From: Pardosa pseudoannulata
Taxonomy: Eukaryota > Arthropoda > Arachnida > Araneae > Lycosidae
Assembly (NCBI GenBank): GCA_032207245.1
Contig: CM063502.1
Span: 138,132,498 to 138,196,497 of the forward strand
Length of the DNA stretch: 64,000 bases
Reading direction: 5' to 3'
Positions 35,701 through 46,689 of the stretch are shown here, piece after piece. Both the position numbers and the translations under genes were made by a program. Below the pieces are notes generated by a model. It saw only the letters and a program-made list of their open reading frames with translations. It was not told the origin of the DNA and did not search any database. Numbering within the stretch: the first letter of the stretch is position 1; each line of letters opens with the position of its first letter.

Positions 35701-35974
35701 TTCTCATGAGAGAATTAATTCCATTATATTTAATTACTTCATTTACAAATCCTAACTCAAGACATCCATCAGCAATAATACTTAAAGATATATTACAAAA
35801 TTTAGGATGCTCTAAGAAGGGAATTATTAGCTGTATCACAGAATACTTTAGTAACAGCTCCATTCTGTGCAAATTTCTTACATAATTTTTACGGATTTTG
35901 ACTAAAGCATCATATACTTCTGTAGTATTGTTACTTTTAAGTTTTTCTACTAGTTCTTTCTCAGTGTCACACAT
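32786..35974 (-). CDS. ARMC5: ARMC5-like armadillo/BTB protein
   Basis: Intact 1062-residue protein, slightly longer than the roughly 935-residue human ARMC5. Family role: a CUL3 ubiquitin-ligase adaptor reported to act on RNA polymerase II subunit RPB1. Seen: residues about 1-400 are leucine-rich helical repeats typical of armadillo arrays (NRACRALGNMA, QQTAVRTLMILG, SIKAIANLTQN, VRNHALISLKNLSS). About 400-660 is a Ser/Thr/Asp-rich, probably disordered linker holding two 40-residue repeats with a KKLKIESS/KKLNTESS core. About 660-870 is a second helical region. About 880-985 is a BTB fold (NVTFSVRNGAKILANRDKI, SEYFSALLSGHF, LSAIFHFLHG), then a BACK-like tail. The start MCDTEKELVEKL is the first Met before the first helix. 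No coding intron. A 5'UTR acceptor is proposed at 36085. The orthology call rests on domain order and pattern, not alignment. Confidence 0.85.
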   Translation of the reverse strand: MCDTEKELVEKLKSNNTTEVYDALVKIRKNYVRNLHRMELLLKYSVIQLIIPFLEHPKFCNISLSIIADGCLELGFVNEVIKYNGINSLMRIMKSFVSDDIQNRACRALGNMAKFEVGFKAVHLMKPVSNIINFLSETNNVNCQQTAVRTLMILGKSSKTREIITQENGIVCIAKLLHSSNVQLLICSIKAIANLTQNCSLSCARQLLELEFFKVLVELYSHNEKSVRNHALISLKNLSSQEEVRSSLIKVGAVKLFTEVLSSCESREMNKLAALALCSCLDHIHMWSNNGTDRAVGLKALLVLLQNQIYQDIHIQVITSLIPLAYEHKVSGILLSLDILQILTKVLENFLEKHKCRATVNNPNCSFLSCEYLFQTQMDTDAAIEELNSECQLDISSNMHPKYNVKTDTEITSTKYKNIEKMQDISPRNVTKWDRSLYSYSSITSDYSGSCSPVQKPSTSPDYNCDQYLGSPSSGVWSPVSLEEEENLPKYVTCWSPVVSAHSNSPTPEKDTVSRVESDDVSDFLVSPTKSTFSLNIDKTDDVGRPSETFIDDIIPSTTQLHDQINQVPELESEYNDNETSLESEFHNPRKKLKIESSENQSETSSVMKSSSGNNSNKTTSLDSEFYSPKKKLNTESSVNKSETSSMGKGSHDNSEDICIDKQLLVSKQLIEGTEIHRIDHYILLFIWYLSFHLKTDGNSQIADKFCFSVLIDYLCFVHKPSPKTIKILINLMKNRHCFQKLILNGFVLELENKMTLNYSCAHHSEVKLAYNELINTGRQEAESDYGIGTLSHIFVTSKKQGKFYALCATSKLITEKSALYRLLFKANGLALLLNFLFDNNTTFQRSAVASLCEIYQSLTKDQKNEKCCFLGTCNMKVSSKCSYKESFLNVTFSVRNGAKILANRDKICKNSEYFSALLSGHFLETNTEMVSLPNMSAENLSAIFHFLHGCGSDMCCPYIKRIPFSVLLELLSDCDMLLLQDIKAYVEDRLCHRLVPSTVSSIYRHSKIHNSPALTKRTLDFALRMNTSQKDTLWNCFNELINLESNLNFIGDVENLTRNLF

Positions 35975-36085
35975 ATTTCAGTCTCTGGTATGTAATTTTA
36001 GTGTCTGGTCCTTTTATTTGATCTCCAAAAATCTACCTTTGATCATAATTTTATGAAATCAGTTTGGCAAGAGGCATCTGGTGTC
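35975..36085 (-). other. Proposed 5' UTR part of the ARMC5 coding exon
   Basis: The complement reads ACTTTCTTATAG, a good acceptor, immediately before 36085. The exon then runs 111 bases to the start codon. This implies an upstream non-coding exon. Confidence 0.5.
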
Positions 36086-36329
36086 CTATAAGAAAGTAGA
36101 GAAATTTAAATATATATTGTAAACAACTGATATGAATATCAATTAAATAAAAAGGAAAAACCGTAACTATGATTAATGCTGAATTCTTTTTACATGACTA
36201 TGCTTGTTTACATTCTGAAGAAGTAACTATTATATTTATAATGTTTAAAACAATCATGTTCAAAATTCACAGCTTATCAGATCACATATTAAAAAAATAA
36301 AAGCAAGCATATAAATAGAGAAAGAGAGA

Positions 36330-37553
36330 ACAAAATAATAGAAACACCTGTGAAAAAATATGACTTATTTCTCACACGCAATACAGTCACGCCACCTGCA
36401 ACAGAAGTCTGCTACCTAGTGAACGAGAAGAGGAAGGTATCAGCAGTCACCTGCCTTGCATGCTTATCAAACTGTATGTGATAAGTTTAAATGTCAGACC
36501 TTTCAAAGTTCTAAATAGGAATGATAGTTTGATCACGTTTAAGTGGAGCATTGGTTACGGAAACCAATCCTTTTGGGATTTAAAAAGAGTACTGTACGAG
36601 CCGTTATGACACCGTTCACTAAAGAGGGTAAGACGAAGTTTTCAAAGCATAACAGTGGCCGAAAGTCAAAGCTTGCTAATAGGGATAGACGGGTTATATA
36701 AAGCGCATAGTAGCCTGAAAGCAGAAGCAATCGTTATCCGAGATAACATCCCAAATGAATAGTCATGTCCATAACCCCGTTTTAACTGAACTTCATGCTG
36801 TGCACATTTATGGCAGAGTGGCAATTCGTAAACCCTTGGTGACAGCAACTAATGCTTTCAAATGATGCCAATGGTGCATAGTTCACTAGTGAAGGCTGGT
36901 CTCCACACCAGTGGCAACAAGTAATATCGAAAGATGAACTGTCATTCACCCTATTTCAGATGACTGGACACGTGTATGTCTGGAAAACGCCTAGAGAAGT
37001 GTTTCATCCTAAATGCCTCTGGCCGACTGTGAAGCATAGGAGTGGCTGCATTATGGTATGGGGTAAGATATCTTGGCGCAGTCTTGGGCCACTTGTTATT
37101 CTGCATGGGAGGATTAAATCCAATCACTATCTAAGCATTCTAGGGGATCATGTCCATTCTTTTGTCCAGACTGTTTTGCCTAGAGAGCTACCACTTTTTC
37201 AAGATGATAATGGCCCTATCACAACTGTTCCATGTGTTTAAGAATGATTCGAAGAGCATGACGATGAAATTGAACATCTCGCCTGGCTCCTAAGTCTCCT
37301 CGACTTGAATATTATTGAATATTTATGAGAATTTTTGGAGTCCAAACTTCGTTCCCGATTTCCACCTCCATACGTACTTTCGGAATTAGAGACCGCTCTG
37401 CAGGAGTGGTGGCTTAATATTCCGTTAAATATTGTCCATGTTTTTATGCATTTATCACACGTAGCATTATATCTGAACTTCAGTCAAAAGGTGGTCCAGC
37501 CCCCTATTAATAAAGATTTCCCCTTATTCCATAAGTGTTCGTATTATTTTGTC
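36330..37553 (+). mobile_element. Tc1-like DNA transposon (second family)
   Basis: Terminal inverted repeats ACAAAATAATAGAAACACCT (36330-36349) and, on the complement of about 37530-37552, GACAAAATAATACGAACACT. The length of about 1.2 kb is typical for Tc1. It is a different family from the 3.0-7.1 kb pair. It lies in the proposed ARMC5 5'UTR intron, antisense to that gene. Confidence 0.8.
36700..37520 (+). pseudogene. Tc1-like transposase, frameshifted
   Basis: Recognisable blocks: GRVAIRKPLVTATNAFK (about 36813-36860), KDELSFTLF with the first Asp, TGHVYVWKTPRE (36961-37000), PTVKHRSGCIMVWGKISW, LFQDDNGP with the second Asp (about 37195-37220), then after a frameshift LDLNIIEYL with the Glu (about 37298-37325, followed by a stop) and SRFPPPYVLSELETALQEWW. 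The DDE residues survive but at least two frameshifts and several stops inactivate it. Confidence 0.82.
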
Positions 37554-38931
37554 CTCCATCTGTATATTATATTTAGCTATGAATGATGGTGGCCAAGCTG
37601 TGATAACAATTTCTTGAACTTATAGTGCAACCACCTAAAGTTAGATATGACTTGAAAAAAAAACTAGTCCGTATTTGTTTTTGCCATGGCTTGGCTTGGC
37701 AAAGTCTATGACAGTTATAATCTGGTATTAGGTTTACTTCAACAACCCAGAGAAAATAGTCATGACAGACTTATAAAAAATTATGCAAAAATTTAGAAAC
37801 CTTGAGGGCCCTACTGTATGTCCACCAAACAAGACAGCTCCTGAAGATCTGCAAGAAACTTACAATTTTTGCATTCCAACAAGAGACAGGATACCCCAGA
37901 AATTCATTTTATCCTAATATTTCTATTACCCTAATGAAGCAAGATTCTTGCTAAAAGTAGTTTTTTTAGAGCTCAAGGCTTAGATTATTCATGCAGATTC
38001 TATGAGAGCTATGTGGAACAATGGGATTGAATTGCAAGTTAATGATTTTATTCATAAGAAAACTGAAGTAATTTGCTTTCTTAGATTAAATCTTTTTTTT
38101 CTCATCTTAATATAGAATCAAATTTGGGAAAAAAAGTTTGGATAAATTTTTAATATACTATTACATATATTACTTTTGTAATAACTTTAGGGGGAAAATT
38201 CACATATTACTTTAAGACCTATTTTAATTCAAACAGTTGGCAGTATTCTGCTGCTAAAAAACTAATACAACAATATACATTTAAAAACTTTTCTAAATCA
38301 CTTTCAGGTTGACCGGGTATAAATACATGATTTATTTAAAAAGCAATGAATTTTGTTTACAATAACTGCTAACATAAAAATTAACAAGTGCACTAAAATT
38401 TTTCATCAACAGTATAAAAAGATTAGGCAATTATATAGCATTATAACCAAAGAGATTCTGATAAGAGTTCACATTTCTGGCACCCATACAGTGTTCATGA
38501 TGAATTATACCCAACATGAGTCTCGGGGAAAAACTAATAAGATAAATGTGGGTCTTGCAGAAAAAATGCATTTTAAGAGCAAAAAACCATATCTATTTAA
38601 GTAAAAAATATAATAAATATATCTCCAAATAAGCAGGTTTATTTTATGATCAAATACGATTACATATATTACATTCAAACTTTAACTCCTAATTTTTTAT
38701 TTTCAAAATTTTTGGTTTGCATAAGAACCTTACTGCCCTCTTATAGATTTGGTCCTTGTAATGAAATCATTATTAAATTTTTCAGCTTCTTTTCTTTAAG
38801 TCAATTTCTAGAACTAGTTTTGATACTCTTCATAGATAAGAAGCTTCTTTCCTGGAGTTTTACCGGAAAATTTCTTTCCTTTTCCTTGGATTCGTTTAGT
38901 CTGTGATATCTGTTGGGAAATCTAAACTTAC
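37554..38931. other. Proposed ARMC5 5'UTR intron, nothing recognised
   Basis: AT-rich. No coding signal on either strand beyond random frames. Confidence 0.4.
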
Positions 38932-39310
38932 CCTAGTTATTCTTACGGTTCCCCGAAATTTAAACCTATCGAATTTGGCTTAACGCTGTCAGTCATTTCA
39001 TTTGCCGGCATTGATTTAAACGGTGTATCGAGGTAAAACGCCAGTTACCGTGGAACGAGGTACGTTCACGATTAAGATATACGTGCATGATTTAGGGACA
39101 TGGCTTGTTTTTCCCAGCAAAAGTTATGCTTCTTCTGTGTGGCAACAGAAGTATGCAAATATTAGGATGAAATTTTAGGATATAAGCGAGTAGCCGAGGA
39201 GGCTGCTCTCAGTTGACAATCTGCAGTAGATGTGCAGACGGCAGTCAGCCACGTCGGCATTTGCATAGGTAGCAGGTTTTCGATTAGTTCGAGCTATGCC
39301 AATTTCTAAG
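38932..39310 (-). promoter_or_regulatory. CpG-rich patch: proposed ARMC5 first exon and promoter
   Basis: More than a dozen CpGs lie within about 150 bases in an otherwise CpG-poor window, with further CpGs to about 39300. On the minus strand the patch ends at CTAGG followed by a perfect GTAAGT donor (38931-38926), which could splice to the acceptor at 36085. The transcription start was not located, and no protein frame is needed. Confidence 0.45.
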
Positions 39311-39774
39311 AATTGCGAATTAGTAAAAAGCTAATTTTTCTGACAGTGGGAGTTTTTGAAATTATGCAGTGCAAAATAACTGAAACTTAATTTACGTACT
39401 GTAAATAGCATTTTTCTTAAGATTGCCAGTAGCAATAAAAAGACTTTGTTTTTTTTATGAAGATGCAGTCTTCAACTTATTTGACATAATTTTTAAGCCA
39501 TTCTAGTTCAATGGACACTCTGCTAAAGGTGGAAATTTTTTAAGTTTTAATATCACCCCCAACAATATCCAAATTTACTCAAAGTTGCACCTCACCAAAA
39601 TTGTAAAATTTTTACTCATTTTACCTTAAGGTTTTTTGGGATTATGAGACCCAAAACTGCATTCTATTATTACAAACTTTTTGGTCTACAGAACCAGAAA
39701 TTTTTCTGAAGGTGCATCCCATTAATACAAATGTGCATAAGCCCCCCCATTATAATGCATAAATGTAAACCATA

Positions 39775-39853
<79 letters not shown>

Positions 39854-40046
39854 CTAGTACAGCATATCTGGTCTGAATATCTGTCTAGTATTGTCCCATT
39901 TTGGTTTCGAAATCAGAAATATGACTTGTTCTCAATGGCGTAGTTCGCTGCTCAAAACAATGCACTTTTGACATCAAACATCTTTTATTATATTTCCTTA
40001 TGCGAACTCTTAAAAAAAAAGTCCCACAGAAGAATTTACGGCGTAA
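39311..40046. other. AT-rich DNA with an (AT)n microsatellite
   Basis: Long, nearly uninterrupted (AT)n at 39772-39852 (about 80 bp). Nothing else recognised. Confidence 0.7.
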
Positions 40047-40224
40047 ATATTAATTTCTAAACACAAAATCAACTCAAGAGCCATTTTCTTCTCGCATACG
40101 CAAGAACAACAATGTTTTACTAAAAAAAACTCGTTTTTTTTTTTTTTCCCATTCTCCACTTAAAAAAAATAAAACAAGAAAGATAATATTCAGGTAGAAC
40201 ATTAATTTTAACAGACGATGTAAC
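40047..40224 (-). repeat. BEL/Pao LTR (3' copy, outer limit undefined)
   Basis: On the minus strand a GGTGGGAGAA purine tract precedes TGTTACATCG, the expected polypurine tract and LTR start after the pol gene at 40523. The sequence matches 47987-48153 (shared landmarks TCTTCTCGCATA, GCAAGAACAAC, CAGGTAGAACAT). Confidence 0.65.
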
Positions 40225-40499
40225 ATTCTCCCACCTAAGTTAATTTTTATCTTAAAATTTAACTTACAACTACACAACAAGTACAATAACAAATTAAAAC
40301 AGTTCACAAGTCTAGTTTATGAATCATTTTCACGATACGGCCACTTCTAGTCTTTTGTTTCTTTAGAAGATTCAGACCTACAGTCAAGTGATTTATTTAC
40401 TGTTGGTTGGTTGTTTACTTTTTGTACTTGATAATTTTTCTCTAATTAGAACTGATTCTGCTGTAGACACTTCTAAAGGATAGATGCTATATCGGTCGA

Positions 40500-42340
40500 A
40501 GGAACTCACCCTTTTTTTAGTCTTACAAATCTTGCAACACTATCTCTTTCCCTGGAATAACCTCTATTATTTTCCCAAATGGCCAACTTATGCGTTTCGT
40601 GTTGTCATTTCCAACCAAGACAACGTCACCAACTGCTACTATGACAGTTCCTTTACGTTGTGGTCTCTGAAGCAAAGCTCCCAAGTATTCCGAACGATAT
40701 CTATTTCTTAAGGCCTTTTGTAGATCTTGTCGATATTTCGCACATTGGTTAAGACTCTGGTGATCAACTCTACCACAGTTAAGAAGATCACTCATTTGGA
40801 GATCTTATAGAAACATTGAAGGAGATAATGGAACCAGTCCTGCATCATTATCTGTGTGCATCATTATGTGTGATGTTATTGGCTGTAAATTAATTAAGGA
40901 TTCACAATCATAAAATAAAGTTATCATCTGTTCATAATTTAAGCAAGATCTGCCAATTAATCTTCTCAAGAACCTTTATAGGATACCGATCAGTTGCTCT
41001 CACCATCCACCCCACTACAAGGCAGTTGGTGGATTGAACTTCCATTTAATAGGATGTAGAGCAGTGTCACTTACAATAAGATACTAATCTAGTGCGCTCA
41101 GTACATAAATTTGAAGCACCCTCAAAATTTGAACCATTGTCACGATAGTGCTGCATTGTCCTCTATGGGCTATAAATCTGTGTAAAGCCATTAAAAAAGA
41201 CTGCACAAAGTCATCCATTCAATGTGTACAGCTCTATAAACAGCGCATATAAAGAGACAAACCCAATTTTTATTATTACCCCTGAAAAACAGTTTTCCCG
41301 CAAGTTCAACATCGGATATTTCAAATACAGAAGCATCTTGCATTCGGTCCTCTGAAAGAGAGCCATGACAGCGTGAATTCTCTTGGAAGTATGTCTCTTA
41401 CAGATGATAGATACTCTCATTTAGATAAGATAGATCTCACTGTCCTTTTATCATGCAAAATCTAGAATAGCTCCCTTAAAATGTTAAGTAATTTTGTCCC
41501 AGAATGAGCATCTCTTACATGGTAGTACATCACTATAGTTTTACAACTTTATGTTTGGATGGTTCAAAATTGCAGGTGTTCTGAAATCTTCACTATCTGT
41601 TCGAAATAAACTTTTTGTTTTCAGTCGAATAATACCATTCTTACCTTTGAAGGTTTTAAGAGTGTTTAACTTTTTTTTATCTTGTTCATTAACGAAGCTT
41701 TCCTTCTGTATTATTCTGATAACTTCATACTCAGCAGCAAAATTTTCTTCGGAATCAAGGTTGCCAGATTTCCTAGTACCTCTCTGATTACAACTGTCAA
41801 TGAATCGAAGTAGCCAAGCAATAATTTTTATAATTTTGTTATAGTTCAAGCATTTATAGATGAAGGACTTGTCTAAATTTTGAACGATGACCACAGATGA
41901 TACTATTTCTTTCTTCTTTTCTTACAACACTTCTTTATTTACTGTGAATTCCGATCTAGACCATTCATTGAGTAGGTAATAGAGCCAAGGAGGACCTTGC
42001 CACCACTCTGACTCCAACAACAGTCGAGTGGAACAACCTCTGGAGCATGAATCCGCTGGATTGAGTGCTCCAAGTATGTAATACCAATATTCAGGTCTAG
42101 TCACTAATCTGATTTCTTGCATTCTGTTGTATACGAACGGTGTCCAGTTTTCATTTCCTTTTATCCAACACAAAGCTTTACTGAAGTCAGTCCAATAAAA
42201 GGTTGGAATATTTTCTAATTCTAAATTTGTTACAACTCTTTTCACTAGTCAGACACCAATAGTGCATGCTAATAATTCCATCCGAGGAATTGTAATAGAT
42301 TTCAGTGGAGCTACCTTGCACTGTGCTTGAACTAATTGAC
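40500..42340 (-). pseudogene. BEL/Pao retrotransposon pol, 3' part, degenerate
   Basis: Blocks on the minus strand in order: KVAPLKSITIPRMELLACTIG (about 42260-42330); the Pao-type RNase H segment FYWTDFSKALCWIKG and LNPADSCSRGCSTRLLLESEWWQGP (41922-42245); the linker AWLLRFIDSC and AEYEVIRIIQKESFV (41541-41894); a worn integrase core with NPP...WGGW near 41000-41040; and a C-terminal domain VAVGDVVLVGNDNTKRISWPFGKIIEVIPGKE (40523-40700). This order is diagnostic for BEL/Pao. Frames change repeatedly. gag, protease and RT are not seen. Confidence 0.85.
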
Positions 42341-42429
42341 ATGTAGTTGAGATTTTACTTTCACTTCTTAAATATATACAGGTAGCGTACACTATTTTCT
42401 TTTTACATAGACACTAACGACTAGTTTCA

Positions 42430-42880
42430 AATCTGGCAACCCTATATAAAGATAACTTTTGTCTTAAACTTAAGTAGTATAAGCTTAGAAAAAAATGCTA
42501 TTTTTGGCAATATATCGACTGCTTCCGGGTTACATAGAATTGTGTTTATTAGAAGATTAGCTGATTCGTTACCATTATAGTACTGTTGTTTCGGAGCGAT
42601 TATAACACATATAAAAGTCATTTTAAATTTATTTTTCAATTTTAATGTTTTCTCATTTCAAAATTTTTTCAAGCTTTATTTACTTTCAGCTGTTTTGCAT
42701 TTTCTTTACTGTTTTTTAGTGTTTCGTCAATTTTTATCAATTTGGCAACTTTTTGTCTCCAATGGCAAAAAACACATGTATTACATCTGTTTCATGGACC
42801 CGTATATAAGCCGACCTCCCCTACTTTAGGTCTTTAAAAAGCAGCAAACATTCTCGTGTTATACACGGAAATATACGGTA
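42430..42880 (-). mobile_element. Partial copy of the ATACCGTA-TIR family (start half)
   Basis: The complement begins TACCGTATATTTCCGTG (42864-42880) and follows the left half of the 60464-61436 element closely: GGTCGGCTTATATAC, GACAAAAAGTTGCCAAAT, then a small frame (42442-42639) matching that at 60748. It is truncated at its inner end and lies between the BEL/Pao and copia remnants. Confidence 0.85.
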
Positions 42881-42989
42881 CCTATTTTTAATGTTTTTCC
42901 CTCTATTGCAAGTAAAATGTATTACAGCTGTACTATCACAATAAAGAAGTGACTTTTCAAGATTAAACTTATAAATGATCTAAGTTGGT

Positions 42990-44890
42990 ATAACACAGTC
43001 TATACACATTTTATTTCTTTCACTGCCTCTGACACTGCAATAAATTCAGCTTCCATTGGACTTTGTGGTACACATGTTTGTTTGGTGAATCTCCAGGCAA
43101 ATGGCATTCCACTTAGGAACATGCAATACCTTGACCATGATCTTGAGCAGGATCACTTGCCCAGTTTGTGTCAGCATAAACTGTAAGTTGAAGAGGTAAG
43201 ATCATTGGGAAGATATTCTATGCTTAAAGCTTGAGTTAAGGCCAAATAATACAATATACCTTTCAATTTTTCCCAATGGGTCTTTCCAGGATTTTCACAA
43301 AATTGTGAAAGGGATGCAACACTGTAAGCAATATCAGGTCTGAATCTTGATGCTATGTACATAAGGGACCTAATAAACTTCTGTATGGTATGTTTTGCAT
43401 AAACAGTTTTTCTTGGTTTGTTTTGGGACATTCTGTCATGTTTGGTACAAATCCTGGAGATAAGGGTATATATGTCATAAAAATATATAACAGTTAAAAA
43501 CTTTATTGAATTTTGAAATATAGTTTTGATGACTAAATGCCCCCTTATCAGTACAATAAAATTTAACACCTAAAAGTTGATTAATAGGGCCAAGATTCTT
43601 AACATCATAAATGCCTTTAATTATGGGACAACTTCTTAAAATTTCTTCATTTCGAGCATATATGGGAATATTGTCTACATAAGCTTGGACTACAGCTTTA
43701 TTTTTATAACTATAAACACATACCTACCCCAGATACTTCTGTAAATCCTACTTTTGATAAATTTTCATGCAACTAAGTATACCAGCACTTTCCATTTTGG
43801 TATAAACCATAAATTGCTTTATGTAATTTTAAAACATAGGTTTCCTTACCTTTGACTTCATACCTAATTGGCTGCTTTAGATACAGGTCTTTATATATTT
43901 TTCCATACAGGTAAGCACATTTCACATCTAGGACACAATACTTCCAACCTAACACAACTATAAATAATAAGATAAATAACCAAATTAATAGAGTGTTGGT
44001 TACAGGGTTATATGTTTCTCTATAGTCTTTGCCTTCTATCTGTTTATTTCCTAATACTATCAGTCTTGCTTTATAGCTTGCTACATGTCCCTCAGCATTT
44101 CTCTTGATGGTGAAGACCCATCTTGATTCTATTACCTTGACATTTTCAGGTTTCTAAATAAGTGACCATACTTCACAATCTTTCATGGTCTGTATCTCAG
44201 CATCCATTATTTTCTGCCCTTTATCTCTCTCAAAAAGCTTCTTTGCATGAGCTACTGACTTTGGTATTTGAATATCAGTGAAGTATATTTCTCCTAATAC
44301 TTCTCCACATGAGCATTCCTCTTCTGGATATTTCTTTTCAAGGTGATCACTTGCTTCCTTTTCTTCACTTTCATCTATAGATTCCATTCTTTCTAATTTT
44401 AATTGGTGCATAGCTTTATCTGCTTTTGAAAAATTGAAGTTGTCAATATTATATTTTAGCTTATTTTCCTCACAGTATTTTTGTGCATCATTTTTACTTT
44501 TAAGGGTTGCTCTATCAGAATAAATATCTAACCTTCCTTTAGTAGCTCTATGTTGTCTTTCCTTTGAGATTCTTATGAAAGTAATTTTATTATCATTATC
44601 AACTGAATCCTCTTCACTTGATATATTGTCTAAACCCTTGGAATGTTCAGATTCCTCATCGACTTCTAAAGTACTTGATTGTGTATTGTTCTTTTCTTCA
44701 TCTATTTCCCAGTCAGTAATGCAGTTTGGCCTCTGAGGTGAATTAACTTCTATGGGTACAATTTCATTAACTATTTTAGCTTCATAAAAGGTTACATTTT
44801 TTTATTCTATAATCAAGTTTTTACTTGGAAACCATATCCTATACCCACTTGTTCCTAATCCATATTCAACTAATATTCCTTTTTTTGCTC
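42990..44890 (-). pseudogene. copia RT and RNase H
   Basis: RT blocks: VLDVKCAYLYGKI with the first Asp and KAIYGLYQNGKCWY (43773-43955). The YVDD box reads YVDN at 43670-43681, losing the second catalytic Asp. SLMYIASRFRPDIAYSVASLSQFCENPGKTHW follows (43200-43400). The RNase H piece CVPQSPMEAEFIAVSEAV is at about 43005-43070. The spacer 44154-44890 encodes an acidic segment and WFPSKNLI. Stops and frame changes throughout. Confidence 0.85.
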
Positions 44891-44894
44891 TAGA

Positions 44895-45530
44895 CTGTAA
44901 CTTCTATCTCTTATTTTGGGGTTGATGGTTTGGTTTGGAGAGTTACAGTCTACTGTTTTGCACACGAGGGCTAATGAGACCGTTTTGGGGTTGATGAATA
45001 AAGGCAGTACAGCCTAATCTTTTGAGATGGTTAACAGTAGGTTTTTACCCATACCTGTTACCGGTATTGCAACGAACAACTCAATATCGGTACTTTAGTA
45101 GAGCAATGTTCTGGTAGTGCATTATAAAAAAATGACGAACTATTTAAAAACAAAAATGTAGATTTATTTTAAATTGTAAAAATTAAAAAAACAAAAACAA
45201 AAAACCATCATACGATGTCCGCCTACGTGCTGGTAAAAATGCACAAGTACTAAAAAAACATCCAACAATCCTCTTATATATCCAGCAGCAGACATCGCAT
45301 AAAATTAACATAAACATGCAACTTCCTCTCCCACTCAGCCAATCACAAAATTACAGTTCGTAGCTGCCGAGTGAGAGTTGAAGTCACAATCAAACATACA
45401 GTAAGAGTCAGCTTTACAAATTGCGATTAAGAAGCCTCGGTTAACTTTAAACAAAACAAAACAAATTGCCGAGATTCACCAGAGGTTGAGAAGGTGCCAA
45501 TTTGGCTGCAACTTCTAACAATACCAAACC
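44895..45530. mobile_element. Foreign insertion in copia, including a SINE tail
   Basis: copia homology breaks at both edges. 44927-44990 matches the 3' end of the SINE family in reverse (GGTTTGGTTTGGAG, GTCTACTGTTTTGCACACGAGGGCT). The rest has an ACCGGT-centred palindromic stretch at 45055-45075 and an unidentified GC-richer segment to about 45480. Probably more than one insertion. Confidence 0.5.
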
Positions 45531-45559
45531 TGAAATGGAATGCATTTAGTAGTCTTGTG

Positions 45560-46620
45560 CAAAGTACAATTTCAGAGATAACTGATAACCATTATAGCTT
45601 CAATCTAATGATAATGTGGTCATTTCATGGATTGAAGATAAGCTTTTAAACCTTTTAAAAAAGTTTGATTGTACCTCTTTACAACTCCATTCATTTGTGA
45701 TGAATATATATTTGTCCTTTCATGTTTGATTCCCAAAGCTGTTAATATGTTTCTTATTTTTTTGTTACAATATTCAAGTCCATTGTCACTTCTAAAGACT
45801 TTAATTTTTCAATTAGTTTGTCTCTCTACCTGTGTAATAAATTCCTTAAACTTAGGGAAAACTTCATCTTTAGATTTCATGGGAAAACAAAATGCACACT
45901 GACTAAAATCATCTATGAACGTCAAGATTTATTTGTAGCCTTGTATTGGCAGAATTGGAGATGGACAATTCAACATCAGTATGAACCAATTGTAATAAGC
46001 TAGGTGATCTAAGACAACTACACTGGGAACTTTTTGCAAGTTGACACACCTCACATACTGATATCTGGCCATCTAAGTTACTAATACCATTTACCATACT
46101 TTTCTGAAACATTTTTTTAATGTACTAATATTACAGAGCCCATACTGTTCATGTCATTTTATTATAGAATTTAAATCAGTTAAAAAACATAACTCATTTG
46201 CATTAAATCTATTACTTATTTTATTTTTGTTTACTGGAATTCCCTTAAGAATATTAAATTTGTTATTACATTTTGCAGCATATAAATATTTTCATTTATC
46301 TGAATATATTCTAATTCAATTATCTAGTTTAACATTCATGCTTGCATCATCCATTTTTGTCACAGTTATTAGATTTCACTGGCTAGAAGGTACACATAAA
46401 ACATTCTGTAGAGTAATGAGTTTAAGCTTACTTTTATCTTTCATGTGGAATTTAACCATACCAACTCCTTTGACTGGATGGGGAGTAGTACCCATTCATA
46501 CTACTGAACCTTCTGGGGGCTTCTCCAAGTTTACAAAAAAATTCTGTTTTGACAAATATGAGCAGTAGTTCCACTATCAATAGCCCATTCTATTGATTTT
46601 ATGTTTTCACCAGAATAATT
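45560..46620 (-). pseudogene. copia protease, pre-integrase and integrase
   Basis: EWAIDSGTTAHIC at about 46553-46592 is the protease active site (DSG). VNGISNLDGQISVCEVCQLAKSSQ and LLQLVHTDV (45909-46112) are the zinc-binding pre-integrase end and the first integrase Asp. VFRSDNGLEY (about 45790-45815) holds the second Asp. QMNGVVKRYN (about 45680-45720) is the block where copia has NGVAER, so the catalytic Glu is replaced by Lys. Frames are interrupted. Confidence 0.82.
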
Positions 46621-46689
46621 TACTTCCTCTTCTATTCATACATCAGTTAAACAGTTTAATCTTTTGTGTTCACTCTTTAATTTTCCCCT

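Noticed and set aside
46227..46568. 113-codon plus-strand frame
   Set aside because: Opposite-strand shadow of the copia protease/pre-integrase region.
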